Origin: CAIKLP01 sp965279595 | GTDB taxonomy: Bacteria > Bacteroidota > Bacteroidia > Sphingobacteriales > Sphingobacteriaceae | Direction: 5' to 3' | DNA: 64,000 nucleotides | Assembly: GCA_965279595.1 (NCBI GenBank) | Contig: OZ257246.1 | Span: 806,001-870,000, forward strand | In this document: one piece after another, positions 52,411-60,483 of the stretch | How positions within the stretch are numbered: position 1 is the stretch's first letter | Layout of the letters: the number at the start of each line of letters is the position of its first letter | Notes under the pieces: model-generated | Databases searched by the model: none | Seen by the model: the letters and a program-made list of their open reading frames with translations, nothing else | What the model was told of the DNA's origin: nothing | Position numbers and translations under genes: made by a program

Positions 52411-53313
52411 TCACCTGTCTATTCTGGCGTATTTGTCGTTATCAGATTTTCTTGCTTTGTTTATCACCATATTATGTGTTGCTAAATCGAAATGATCATG
52501 CATAGACATAACATGTACTACTAAATTATTTATGGAGATAGGAGTTCCTATGGCAACGTCAGTGAGATTAGTGTCTTTGATATTTCTTCCGTTCACTAAA
52601 ATTACTAAACCAGAACCAATGGCTTCCATTTCAGTGCCTCTTTTAATTAGTAAACCAGTATCTTCTCCTAGTCCTATTCCTAGTACCATTGGGTTACTTA
52701 CAACAGCTTGAAACAATCGGCCAATTCTTCCACGATGAACAAAATGAGTATCAATTATTACATCATTTATTAATCCTAATCCACTTGTAATTTTTACTTC
52801 TCCCTTTAATAATGCCTCACTACTAGAACCCTGATAAATCATATTGTTAGAACAAGCAGCCGCACCAGCGGAAGTTCCAGCGATTACAAAATCAGTATCT
52901 TGATATTTCTTAATTAGTAATTGGTGGAATTCTGTTCCGCCCAATAAAGAAGTTAATCTAAGTTGATCACCACCAGTAAACATGACAATATCTGCTTGGT
53001 TTAATCTTTCAACTGTCTCTGGATTATTTGCTTGTTCTCTATCAGAAATTAAAAGCACACCTGAATTGTTTGCTCCTAAATAAGAAAATGCTTTTACATA
53101 TTCTTCACCAACAATTTCAGGTATTTGCGACGCTGTTGTGATAATTTCAACCCTTGAATTCTCTAAGTTTTTTGATTCAGTGATAATTCTTTTTAAGATG
53201 CCCTCTTCAAAAAAATTAATGTTTTTACTGGCATCTTTTTCAAAATTCTTTTCAGTAAAACTGCCGGTATCAACGGCCCCCCCAATGATAATTAACTTAC
53301 CCTTTGGTGTCAT
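52411..53313 (-). CDS. cphB: Cyanophycinase
   Basis: The 300-residue protein is an S51-family serine peptidase. It has KGKLIIIGGAVDTGSFTE at the start, EIITTASQIPEIVGEEYV, MFTGGDQLRLTSLLGGTEF, the nucleophile elbow AGTSAGAAA with S148, and INDVIIDTHFVHRGRIGRL, all features of CphB. There is no signal peptide, so it acts in the cytoplasm on intracellular granules. It cuts cyanophycin to beta-Asp-Arg dipeptides. It lies 32 bases upstream of the isoaspartyl peptidase gene and is divergent from cphA, making a compact storage locus. Confidence 0.95.
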   Translation of the reverse strand: MTPKGKLIIIGGAVDTGSFTEKNFEKDASKNINFFEEGILKRIITESKNLENSRVEIITTASQIPEIVGEEYVKAFSYLGANNSGVLLISDREQANNPETVERLNQADIVMFTGGDQLRLTSLLGGTEFHQLLIKKYQDTDFVIAGTSAGAAACSNNMIYQGSSSEALLKGEVKITSGLGLINDVIIDTHFVHRGRIGRLFQAVVSNPMVLGIGLGEDTGLLIKRGTEMEAIGSGLVILVNGRNIKDTNLTDVAIGTPISINNLVVHVMSMHDHFDLATHNMVINKARKSDNDKYARIDR

Positions 53314-53435
53314 ATATTAAGATTTGATTAACAATTGATTAATTCTATAAACAATGATAGGAAATGTTTTCAAAATACCAAGTTTAAATTTTGAGATGTT
53401 GGACCAAAAATGCCATTGAAACGCAGGAAAACTGC

Positions 53436-53444
53436 TAACATTTG
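53436..53444 (+). promoter_or_regulatory. Possible cphA promoter
   Basis: TAACATTTG resembles the TAnnTTTG -7 box but with a three-base gap. A TTG at 53416-53418 lies 17 bases upstream. If used, the transcript starts near 53450 and includes the whole hairpin at 53498-53538. Confidence 0.3.
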
Positions 53445-53497
53445 TTTATTTCAAAAGGAATTCATTAACTTACGATTCAAACAAAAAACTAATTATT

Positions 53498-53540
53498 AAC
53501 AGACCTACTCTATTTAAAACTAATAGAGTAGGTCTGTTTT
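53498..53540 (+). promoter_or_regulatory. Perfect 17-bp hairpin in the cphA leader
   Basis: AACAGACCTACTCTATT (53498-53514) and AATAGAGTAGGTCTGTT (53522-53538) are exact reverse complements separated by seven bases; four thymines end the element at 53540. It lies 31 bases before the cphA ATG, between two divergent gene starts, so no upstream gene needs a terminator here. Attenuator, transcript-stabilising structure or protein operator are all possible. Confidence 0.6.
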
Positions 53541-53571
53541 ACTCAAAACCTTTTAAACAACCTAATTGAAT

Positions 53572-56187
53572 ATGAAAATTTTAAGCGTACAAGCCTTACG
53601 TGGTCCGAATATTTGGAGTGTGAATAGAAAAAAACTCATACAAATGAGGTTGGATTTAGAGGAAATGGAAGAAAGACCAACAAACAAAGTAGATGGTTTT
53701 CTCGAAAGACTAGAAGCTATGTTCCCTAGCATGTATGAACATAGATGTTCTGAAGGCGCACCAGGTGGATTCTTTTCAAGAGTAAAAAAAGGAACTTGGA
53801 TGGGTCATGTTATTGAACACATTGCTCTTGAAATCCAAACCCTTGCTGGAATGGAAACAGGTTTTGGTAGAACACGTGAAACTAAAACTCCTGGTATTTA
53901 TAATGTAGTTTTTAGTTATAGTGAAGAAAATGTAGGTCTTTTTGCTGCTGAATCAGCAGTGAATATTGCACAAGCTTTAATTGATGCTCAGCCTTATGAT
54001 TTAGCAGCAGATATTAAACGCATGCGTGAGATTAGAGAAAAAGTAAGACTTGGACCAAGTACTGCATCATTAGTTGAAGAAGCTGTAGCTAGAGATATTC
54101 CTTGGATTAGATTGGGTACAAATTCTTTGATTCAATTAGGTTATGGAAAAAACCAAATGCGTTTCCAAGCAACAATTACTGGAAAAACCAGCAATATAGC
54201 TGTTGATATTGCCTGTAATAAAGAAGAAACAAAAAGAATGCTTTACAATGCAGCCATTCCAGTTGCTAAAGGTGATATTGTTGTTGATGAAGAAGATTTA
54301 AAAAACACAATTGATAGAATTGGTTATCCAATTGTATTGAAACCCTTGGATGGTAATCATGGTAAAGGAGCGTCTATTAATGTTACAAATTGGGAAGACG
54401 CATTAGCAGGATTAGAATATGCCAAAAAATATTCAAGAAGAATAATTGTTGAAAGATTTATAACTGGTTTTGATTTTAGAGTGTTGGTGATTGACAATGT
54501 GGTGGTAGCTGCAGCACAGCGTGTACCCGCTCATGTAAAAGGTGATGGTAAACATTGCATTGAAGAATTAATTGAAATAGAAAATAAAGATCCGCGAAGA
54601 GGATATGGACATGAAAATGTTTTAACTGAAATTACTGTTGATAGAGATACAACTGATTTATTAGATAAGTTAAATCTAACACTACAATCTGTTCCAGCGA
54701 AAGATGAAATTATTTATTTAAAATCAACTGCTAATTTAAGTACAGGTGGAACTTCCATAGATGTAACCGATCGCATGCATCCTGAAAATATTTTTCTTTC
54801 AGAAAGAATTTCAAGGGTAATTGGATTAGATGTTTGCGGTATTGATATTATGGCGAAAAATTTAACTCAACCTTTAAAAGAAAATGGTGGAGTTATTCTA
54901 GAAGTCAATGCAGCTCCAGGTTTCAGAATGCATTTAGCACCTGCTGAAGGCTTGCCTCGAAATGTTGCTGCACCTGTGATTGATATGCTTTATCCTCCTG
55001 GCAAACCTTCACGCATTCCTATTATTGCGGTAACAGGAACGAATGGAAAAACAACCACAACACGTTTAATTGCACATATAGTTAAAAACAAAGGATTTAG
55101 AGTTGGATATACAACATCTGATGGTATTTATGTTTCCAATCACATGTTAGAAAAAGGTGATACCACTGGTCCTTATAGCACTGAATTTGTATTAAAAGAT
55201 CCTACAGTTGAGTTCGCGGTTTTAGAAACAGCAAGAGGTGGAATTTTGCGCTCAGGCTTAGGTTTTAGTAGATGTGATATTGGAATAATCACAAACATAC
55301 AAGAGGACCATTTAGGACTTAATGATATTCATACTTTAGAAGATGTTGCAAGAGTAAAATCAGTAGTTGTAAAAAGTGTAAAGAAAGATGGTTGGGCAGT
55401 ATTGAATGCTGAAGATGAACACTGTGTTGCTATTGGCGATGAATTAGATTGTAACGTTGCCTATTTTAGTTTAGATGAAAATCATCCTGTAATAAAAAAA
55501 CATAGCAAAGCAGGTGGCATTTCAGCTGTTTATGAAAACGGCTTCGTTACCATAAAAAAAGGCGACTGGAAAATAAGAGTAGAAAAAGTAACTACAATTC
55601 CTTTGACTTTTGGTGGTAAAGCAAAATTCATGATTGCCAATGTACTTGCAGCAACACTTGCTGGTTATTTATATGGTTTTAAAACTGAAGATATAAGACT
55701 ATCACTTGAAACTTTTATTCCTTCTGCAGCGCAAACACCAGGTAGGATGAATATATTTAATTTTAAAGATTTCAAAGTAATGATTGATTTTGCACATAAC
55801 CCTGCAGGTTATGCTGCTGTTGAAGACTTCTTATCACAAATTGAATCTCCACACAAAGTTGGAATCATTGCTGGTGTTGGTGACAGAAGAGATCAAGACA
55901 TTACTGATTGTGGTGCCATTGCTGCTAGAATGTTTGATCATATTATTATTCGTCAAGAAAAACATTTAAGAGGAAGAACTGAAGAAGAAATAATTGCACT
56001 TATTTTAAAGGGAATAAATTCTGTTGACAAAAAAGTTACTTATGAAATTATATCTAAAGAAGTAGAAGCAATTAAACATGCAATTTCAACTGCTCAACCA
56101 GGAACATTTATTACTGCTTTGAGCGATGTGATTACAAATGCAATTGACATTGTTCAATCATATTTAGATAAAGAAGCTGGATTATAA
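53572..56187 (+). CDS. cphA: Cyanophycin synthetase
   Basis: I start at the ATG at 53572 (MKILSVQALRGPNIWS, 871 residues); a TTG two codons upstream is not needed. Domain order is that of CphA1. An N-terminal domain contains WMGHVIEHIALEI (H79, E82, H83). An ATP-grasp domain runs from about 215 to 475 with YPIVLKPLDGNHGKGASINV and VILEVNAAPGFRMHL. A Mur-ligase-like domain from about 483 has the P-loop AVTGTNGKTTTTRLIAHI, then GGILRSGLGFSRCDIGIITN and DFAHNPAGYAA. It alternately adds aspartate and arginine, using ATP, to build cyanophycin. The leader holds a perfect 17-bp hairpin, and a terminator follows the gene. Confidence 0.97.
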   Translation: MKILSVQALRGPNIWSVNRKKLIQMRLDLEEMEERPTNKVDGFLERLEAMFPSMYEHRCSEGAPGGFFSRVKKGTWMGHVIEHIALEIQTLAGMETGFGRTRETKTPGIYNVVFSYSEENVGLFAAESAVNIAQALIDAQPYDLAADIKRMREIREKVRLGPSTASLVEEAVARDIPWIRLGTNSLIQLGYGKNQMRFQATITGKTSNIAVDIACNKEETKRMLYNAAIPVAKGDIVVDEEDLKNTIDRIGYPIVLKPLDGNHGKGASINVTNWEDALAGLEYAKKYSRRIIVERFITGFDFRVLVIDNVVVAAAQRVPAHVKGDGKHCIEELIEIENKDPRRGYGHENVLTEITVDRDTTDLLDKLNLTLQSVPAKDEIIYLKSTANLSTGGTSIDVTDRMHPENIFLSERISRVIGLDVCGIDIMAKNLTQPLKENGGVILEVNAAPGFRMHLAPAEGLPRNVAAPVIDMLYPPGKPSRIPIIAVTGTNGKTTTTRLIAHIVKNKGFRVGYTTSDGIYVSNHMLEKGDTTGPYSTEFVLKDPTVEFAVLETARGGILRSGLGFSRCDIGIITNIQEDHLGLNDIHTLEDVARVKSVVVKSVKKDGWAVLNAEDEHCVAIGDELDCNVAYFSLDENHPVIKKHSKAGGISAVYENGFVTIKKGDWKIRVEKVTTIPLTFGGKAKFMIANVLAATLAGYLYGFKTEDIRLSLETFIPSAAQTPGRMNIFNFKDFKVMIDFAHNPAGYAAVEDFLSQIESPHKVGIIAGVGDRRDQDITDCGAIAARMFDHIIIRQEKHLRGRTEEEIIALILKGINSVDKKVTYEIISKEVEAIKHAISTAQPGTFITALSDVITNAIDIVQSYLDKEAGL

Positions 56188-56197
56188 TTTTTATTTA

Positions 56198-56240
56198 AAT
56201 GCGTAACAACTTTAGTGATCATTGTTGTTGCGCATTTTTT
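56198..56240 (+). terminator. cphA terminator
   Basis: AAATGCGTAACAAC (56198-56211) pairs with GTTGTTGCGCATTT, allowing one G-T pair, and is followed by a T-run. It lies ten bases after the cphA stop. Confidence 0.8.
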
Positions 56241-56254
56241 AATTTGTTTTTTTG

Positions 56255-57004
56255 ATGAGAAAGTCAGTAGTTATTAGTGGTGCAGGATCAGGTATTGGTA
56301 GAGCAATTGCAATTCAATTAAGTGAATTAAATTTTGATTGTTATTTATTAGGTAGAAATGCTGTTCAATTGCAAAAAACATTAATTACTTTAAAAGATGG
56401 CGATCATTATATTTTAGCTTCTGATATTCGCAAACCAGAAAGTTTACAAAGTTGTATAAATAATTTGCGAAGGCCAATTGATGTTTTAATTGCGAATGCT
56501 GGAATTGGAGGTGAAAACAAATGGGGCAACCATGATCGATGGAATGAAATTATAGATACAAATTTAACAGGTACTTATAATTTTGTGAATTGCTTTCTTC
56601 CTTCTTTGCGAGCTTCAAATAATTCTACCAAACACATCATCATAACTTCATCTGTTCTTGCACGATTAGGTGTAGCAAACTATTCGGCATATTGTGCTTC
56701 TAAAGCAGGACTGCTTGGATTGATGCGATCATGGGCAGTGGAGTTTGCATCAGAAAATATTTTAGTAAATGCTATTTGTCCAGGCTGGGTCAATACGCAA
56801 ATGTCACAAGATGGTATGCAGGGTATTGCAGATGGAATAGGAATTTCTAAAGATGAGTTTTATGATATAGCCATGCAAAGTGTTCCTTTGAAAAAAATGT
56901 CAGAACCAAATGAAGTTGCTGAATTAATTGGTTATTTGATAAATCAAAAATCAATAACAGGCCAAACTTTAGACATAAATAATGGTGCAATAATGAATTC
57001 ATAA
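56255..57004 (+). CDS. Short-chain dehydrogenase/reductase (FabG-like)
   Basis: I chose the ATG at 56255; a TTG in the codon just before is likely spurious. The 249-residue protein has the Rossmann motif GAGSGIGR (9-16), IANAGIGGENK, the catalytic TSSVLARLG serine and YSAYCASKAG tyrosine/lysine pair, and NAICPGWVNTQMS. The tail SITGQTLDINNGAIM resembles FabG. The substrate is unknown; a 3-oxoacyl or sugar alcohol is possible. It follows the cphA terminator by 15 bases and converges with the FAD oxidoreductase, with only five bases between the stops. Confidence 0.93.
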   Translation: MRKSVVISGAGSGIGRAIAIQLSELNFDCYLLGRNAVQLQKTLITLKDGDHYILASDIRKPESLQSCINNLRRPIDVLIANAGIGGENKWGNHDRWNEIIDTNLTGTYNFVNCFLPSLRASNNSTKHIIITSSVLARLGVANYSAYCASKAGLLGLMRSWAVEFASENILVNAICPGWVNTQMSQDGMQGIADGIGISKDEFYDIAMQSVPLKKMSEPNEVAELIGYLINQKSITGQTLDINNGAIMNS

Positions 57005-57009
57005 AAAAC

Positions 57010-58152
57010 CTATTCTGCTATTGCCAATTGGGCAACTTCTGCTCCTACTTCACTTCCAATTGCTACACCCATACCATTGCATCTAACTGCGCAATAGATT
57101 TGATCTTCAACTTTCTCAATCACCGGTTTCAATTCATCTCCAAATGCCATAATCCCACTCCAAGAATAGTCCACTTCAAATTTTGTGTTTGGCAAAACAA
57201 CTTCTTTTAATAATTTAGTCAATATAATTTGAATGTTTGATGTTGTTTCAAATTCTGTTGTTTCCTCTTGCTTCAAAAATAAATTTCTACCGCCACCAAT
57301 CAATACTCTATCATTTACTTTTCTGAAATAAAAATATCCTTTATCATAATGAAAAGTGCTATTAAATAAAATGTTTTTAATTGGCTTAGTAATGAGCACT
57401 TGACCGCGCCCAGGCACTAGCTGAATTTGCGGCAATAATGATTTCGCAAATGCATTCGTAGTAATTATTAATTTATTGCCATTCAATTCAAATTCCTTTC
57501 CTTGAACTTTTACCATTCCTTCTTTTTTTTCGAAGGACAAAACCTCTGTTCCAAAATAAATTGATATTCCTTCTGCTCTAACTTTATCAATCAATACCTT
57601 CATCATTTTACCAGAATTTAATTGCCCTTCAAACTGATTGAAAATTAAATGCTGTACATTTTTAAAACCAAAATTTTTAATTTGATGATCTGCGTTTTGA
57701 TAAACAGCGTTTTTTTTCTTTGGTTGAATTATAGATTGAAATAATTCATTAAAATATTCTATCTTTTGAATGCAAGTTTCATACACTTCTTCTTCTTCAG
57801 GACGAAACATTTCATATCCACCTACACCTTCAAAGTCAATTGCTTGCTCACCTAATTCTTGCTTTAATTTCAATAACCCTTTCCACCTTTTATTTACAAC
57901 TTCTATTAATTCTGTTTCTGAACTTTTGTTTAATTGTTGTATCAATTCTGATACGCTTCCAAAGCATGCAAAGCCAGCATTCTTTGTACTTGCACCAGTT
58001 GGAAGAAAGGATCGTTCCAAAACAACTATTCTGGCTCCTTTTTGGGTTCTTTTAATTTCTAATGCAGCAAAAAGCCCAACAATACCTGCTCCAATTATGA
58101 TATAATCAGAATCAGACAAAAAGGTTGTTTTTTCCCAATATGACAAACTCAT
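57010..58152 (-). CDS. FAD-dependent oxidoreductase (DAO/glycine oxidase family)
   Basis: The 380-residue protein has the dinucleotide-binding start DYIIIGAGIVGLFAALEIKR, VVLERSFLPTGASTKNAGFA with the conserved GASxxNAG flavin loop, VPGRGQVLITKPIKN, RVLIGGGRNLF and the closing YCAVRCNGMGVAIGSEVGAE. This is the DAO fold shared by D-amino acid, glycine and sarcosine oxidases and by FAD dehydrogenases. Which amino compound it oxidises is not visible. It is divergent from the zinc peptidase gene, with 98 bases between the starts, and is a single-gene unit. Confidence 0.92.
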   Translation of the reverse strand: MSLSYWEKTTFLSDSDYIIIGAGIVGLFAALEIKRTQKGARIVVLERSFLPTGASTKNAGFACFGSVSELIQQLNKSSETELIEVVNKRWKGLLKLKQELGEQAIDFEGVGGYEMFRPEEEEVYETCIQKIEYFNELFQSIIQPKKKNAVYQNADHQIKNFGFKNVQHLIFNQFEGQLNSGKMMKVLIDKVRAEGISIYFGTEVLSFEKKEGMVKVQGKEFELNGNKLIITTNAFAKSLLPQIQLVPGRGQVLITKPIKNILFNSTFHYDKGYFYFRKVNDRVLIGGGRNLFLKQEETTEFETTSNIQIILTKLLKEVVLPNTKFEVDYSWSGIMAFGDELKPVIEKVEDQIYCAVRCNGMGVAIGSEVGAEVAQLAIAE

Positions 58153-58250
58153 TTACTTAATTTTTGTTAATATTGACGTAAGTTAAGAACGTTTTGTCAT
58201 ACTTTTACAAATGGCACTCCGTTTGAAATAAAATTTAAAAATTTAAAATT

Positions 58251-58931
58251 ATGGGATTATTATATTTTTTAATGATTGCTCTTCTTATTACAAGTTTTGT
58301 AATAAGTTGGAGGTTTAAATCTAAATTCAAGCAGTATTCTGAAATAATGCTAGCCAATGGATTATCAGGAAAAGAAATCGCAGAAAAAATGTTAGCTGAT
58401 CATGGTATAACTGATGTTAAGGTTATTTCTGTTGAAGGACAATTAACAGATCACTACAATCCTCAAGACAAAACTGTTAATTTAAGTCCAGATGTTTTTC
58501 ATGGAAGATCCGTAGCTGCTGCTGCTGTTGCTGCACATGAATGTGGTCATGCGGTTCAACATGCTACAGCATACAGTTGGTTACAATTTAGATCTGCAAT
58601 GGTTCCTGCATTAACTATTACATCAAAGTATATTACTTGGGTTTTAATCGGTGGAATTTTATTGTTGAATACTTTTCCAGCATTATTATTCATTGGTGTT
58701 TTAATGTTTGCTTTAACCACAGTATTTAGTTTTGTTACTTTACCTGTTGAATTCGACGCGAGTAACAGAGCAATTGCATGGTTAGATACTAAAGGAATTA
58801 CTAGACCACAAGAAACAGAAACTGCTACCAAAGCATTGAAATGGGCTGCTAGCACATATGTTGTTGCTGCATTATCATCTTTAGCAACACTATTGTATTA
58901 CGCTGCTATTTTATTTGGCAGAAGAGATTAA
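58251..58931 (+). CDS. Zinc metallopeptidase, YugP/DUF2268-like membrane family
   Basis: The 226-residue protein has an N-terminal helix, SGKEIAEKMLADHGITDVKV, the zinc motif AAHECGHAVQHA (H96, E97, H100), and about three further helices including WVLIGGILLLNTFPALLFIG. The segment LPVEFDASNRAIAWLD provides the probable third ligand glutamate. This matches the YugP-type neutral zinc metallopeptidase family, whose substrates are unknown. It is followed by a strong palindromic terminator shared with the convergent apaG. Confidence 0.9.
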   Translation: MGLLYFLMIALLITSFVISWRFKSKFKQYSEIMLANGLSGKEIAEKMLADHGITDVKVISVEGQLTDHYNPQDKTVNLSPDVFHGRSVAAAAVAAHECGHAVQHATAYSWLQFRSAMVPALTITSKYITWVLIGGILLLNTFPALLFIGVLMFALTTVFSFVTLPVEFDASNRAIAWLDTKGITRPQETETATKALKWAASTYVVAALSSLATLLYYAAILFGRRD

Positions 58932-58943
58932 ATAAATTGAAAT

Positions 58944-58983
58944 AAAAAAGGCGCTAATAAAATTTATTAGCGCCTTTTTTTAT
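58944..58983. terminator. Bidirectional terminator between zinc peptidase and apaG
   Basis: A palindrome centred near 58962, with AAAAGGCGCTAATAAA on the left and TTTATTAGCGCCTTTT on the right and flanking A and T runs, serves both convergent genes. Confidence 0.85.
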
Positions 58984-58994
58984 TTTTATTATTG

Positions 58995-59381
58995 TTAGTT
59001 CATTTTGAAAGGACACAATAATTCAAATTCAGGAATACTTACTTTAAATAATTGGTCGTCTACACTTCTTTTAAAAACATACGTTCCAGACATTTTACCC
59101 ATTTCTGTTTTTAAATTACAGCCTGAAATATATTCGTGTGAATCTCCAGGTTCAATTACCGGTTGTATACCAATTACACCTTCACCTTCTACTTCCCGAT
59201 GTGTTCCATTTGAATCAAAAATATTCCAATGGCGTGTCATTAATTGAACCGTATATTCAGATAAATTCTCAATGAAAATTTTATATGAAAACATGAAGTG
59301 TGAGTTTGCTGGATTGGAATATTCTGGTTGATAAGTTGTTTCAACTGTAACTTTTACTCCTTCGGTAATTTTTGTAACCAT
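58995..59381 (-). CDS. apaG: ApaG domain protein
   Basis: I start at the ATG at 59381 (MVTKITEGVKVTVETTYQPE, 128 residues, the usual ApaG length). The open frame reaches a TTG 17 codons further up that is not family-like. Motifs are SHFMFSYKIFIENLSEYTVQ, RHWNIFDSNGTHREVEGEGV, PVIEPGDSHEYISGCNL and MSGTYVFK. ApaG is a fibronectin-like fold implicated in divalent cation handling; its molecular role remains unsettled. It lies 65 bases downstream of dusB on the same strand. Confidence 0.93.
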   Translation of the reverse strand: MVTKITEGVKVTVETTYQPEYSNPANSHFMFSYKIFIENLSEYTVQLMTRHWNIFDSNGTHREVEGEGVIGIQPVIEPGDSHEYISGCNLKTEMGKMSGTYVFKRSVDDQLFKVSIPEFELLCPFKMN

Positions 59382-59446
59382 TGTGGTTTTATATGCTAAT
59401 AGGGGTAAATATAATGAGTTTGAACAATTCAAAGCAAATTGAATTT

Positions 59447-60442
59447 TTACACATCTCCGCCCATCACTAATTCAGCCTCAATTATTTCATTTAAAATTGC
59501 ATGTATTTCGGTTACATCTGGACTATTAACTAGCCTACTTCTATAATCTCTACTATTTTCCAGGCCTTTAAAATAATTACTATAATGTCTCCTCATTTCA
59601 AAAATTCCCGTTTTCTCACCTTTCCATTCTATTGATTTGTCTAAATGGATTTTACAAATAGTTACACGTTCTTCTAAAGTAGGGGGAGCTAAATATTCGC
59701 CAGTTTCATAAAAATGTTTGATTTCTCTAAAAATCCAAGGATTGCCGATAGACGCCCTTCCTATCATTACTCCATCAACTTCGAACTCTTTCATCCATAA
59801 CATTGCTTTCTCTGGCGAATCAATGTCTCCATTACCGAAAATCGGAATCCTCATTCTAGGGTTTTTCTTAACTTCTCTAATTAAGGTCCAATCTGCTTGT
59901 CCTTTATACATTTGAGAACGGGTTCTTCCATGAATGGTTAATGCCTGAATGCCCACATCTTGAAGTCTTTCTGCCACCTCAACAACATTTTTTGTTTGGT
60001 CATCCCAGCCTAAACGAGTTTTTACCGTAACAGGTAAATGGGTTGCTTTAACCACTGCCTCGGTCATTTTAACCATTTTATCAATGTCTTGAAGTAAGCT
60101 TGCGCCAGCACCTCTGCATGCAACATTTTTTACCGGACAACCATAATTGATATCGATTAAATCAGGATGAGCTAAGCTTGCAATTTCAGTAGCTTCACGC
60201 ATGCTCTCAATATTGCTTCCAAATATTTGAATGCCAATTGGCCTTTCATATTCAAAAATATCTAGCTTGGCTTTGCTCTTTGCAGCATCTCTAATTAATC
60301 CTTCTGAAGAAATAAATTCGGTATACATCAAATCAACCCCATTTTGCTTACAAACAAAACGAAAAGGAGGATCACTTACATCTTCCATTGGTGCAAGTAA
60401 TAAAGGCATGTCGCCCAATTCGATATTTCCTATCTTTACCAT
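59447..60442 (-). CDS. dusB: tRNA-dihydrouridine synthase B
   Basis: The 331-residue protein has the Dus TIM-barrel pattern: PLLLAPMEDVSDPPFRFVC, MYTEFISSEGLI, DINYGCPVKNVACRGAGASL with the catalytic cysteine, VKTRLGWD, ALTIHGRTRSQMYKGQADW and GNGDIDSPEKA, followed by VDGVMIGRASIGNPWIF. It reduces uridines in tRNA with FMN and NADPH. A TATTTTTG -7 box lies ten bases before the start codon, so the mRNA leader would be only a few bases. Divergent from the CPBP gene. Confidence 0.96.
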   Translation of the reverse strand: MVKIGNIELGDMPLLLAPMEDVSDPPFRFVCKQNGVDLMYTEFISSEGLIRDAAKSKAKLDIFEYERPIGIQIFGSNIESMREATEIASLAHPDLIDINYGCPVKNVACRGAGASLLQDIDKMVKMTEAVVKATHLPVTVKTRLGWDDQTKNVVEVAERLQDVGIQALTIHGRTRSQMYKGQADWTLIREVKKNPRMRIPIFGNGDIDSPEKAMLWMKEFEVDGVMIGRASIGNPWIFREIKHFYETGEYLAPPTLEERVTICKIHLDKSIEWKGEKTGIFEMRRHYSNYFKGLENSRDYRSRLVNSPDVTEIHAILNEIIEAELVMGGDV

Positions 60443-60451
60443 CTTAATTTA

Positions 60452-60459
60452 CAAAAATA
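60452..60459 (-). promoter_or_regulatory. dusB promoter -7 box
   Basis: TATTTTTG on the minus strand matches TAnnTTTG, with its last base ten bases from the dusB start codon, so the leader would be only about three to five bases. Confidence 0.45.
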
Positions 60460-60483
60460 CAAAATTATTCAATTAGCAAACGA

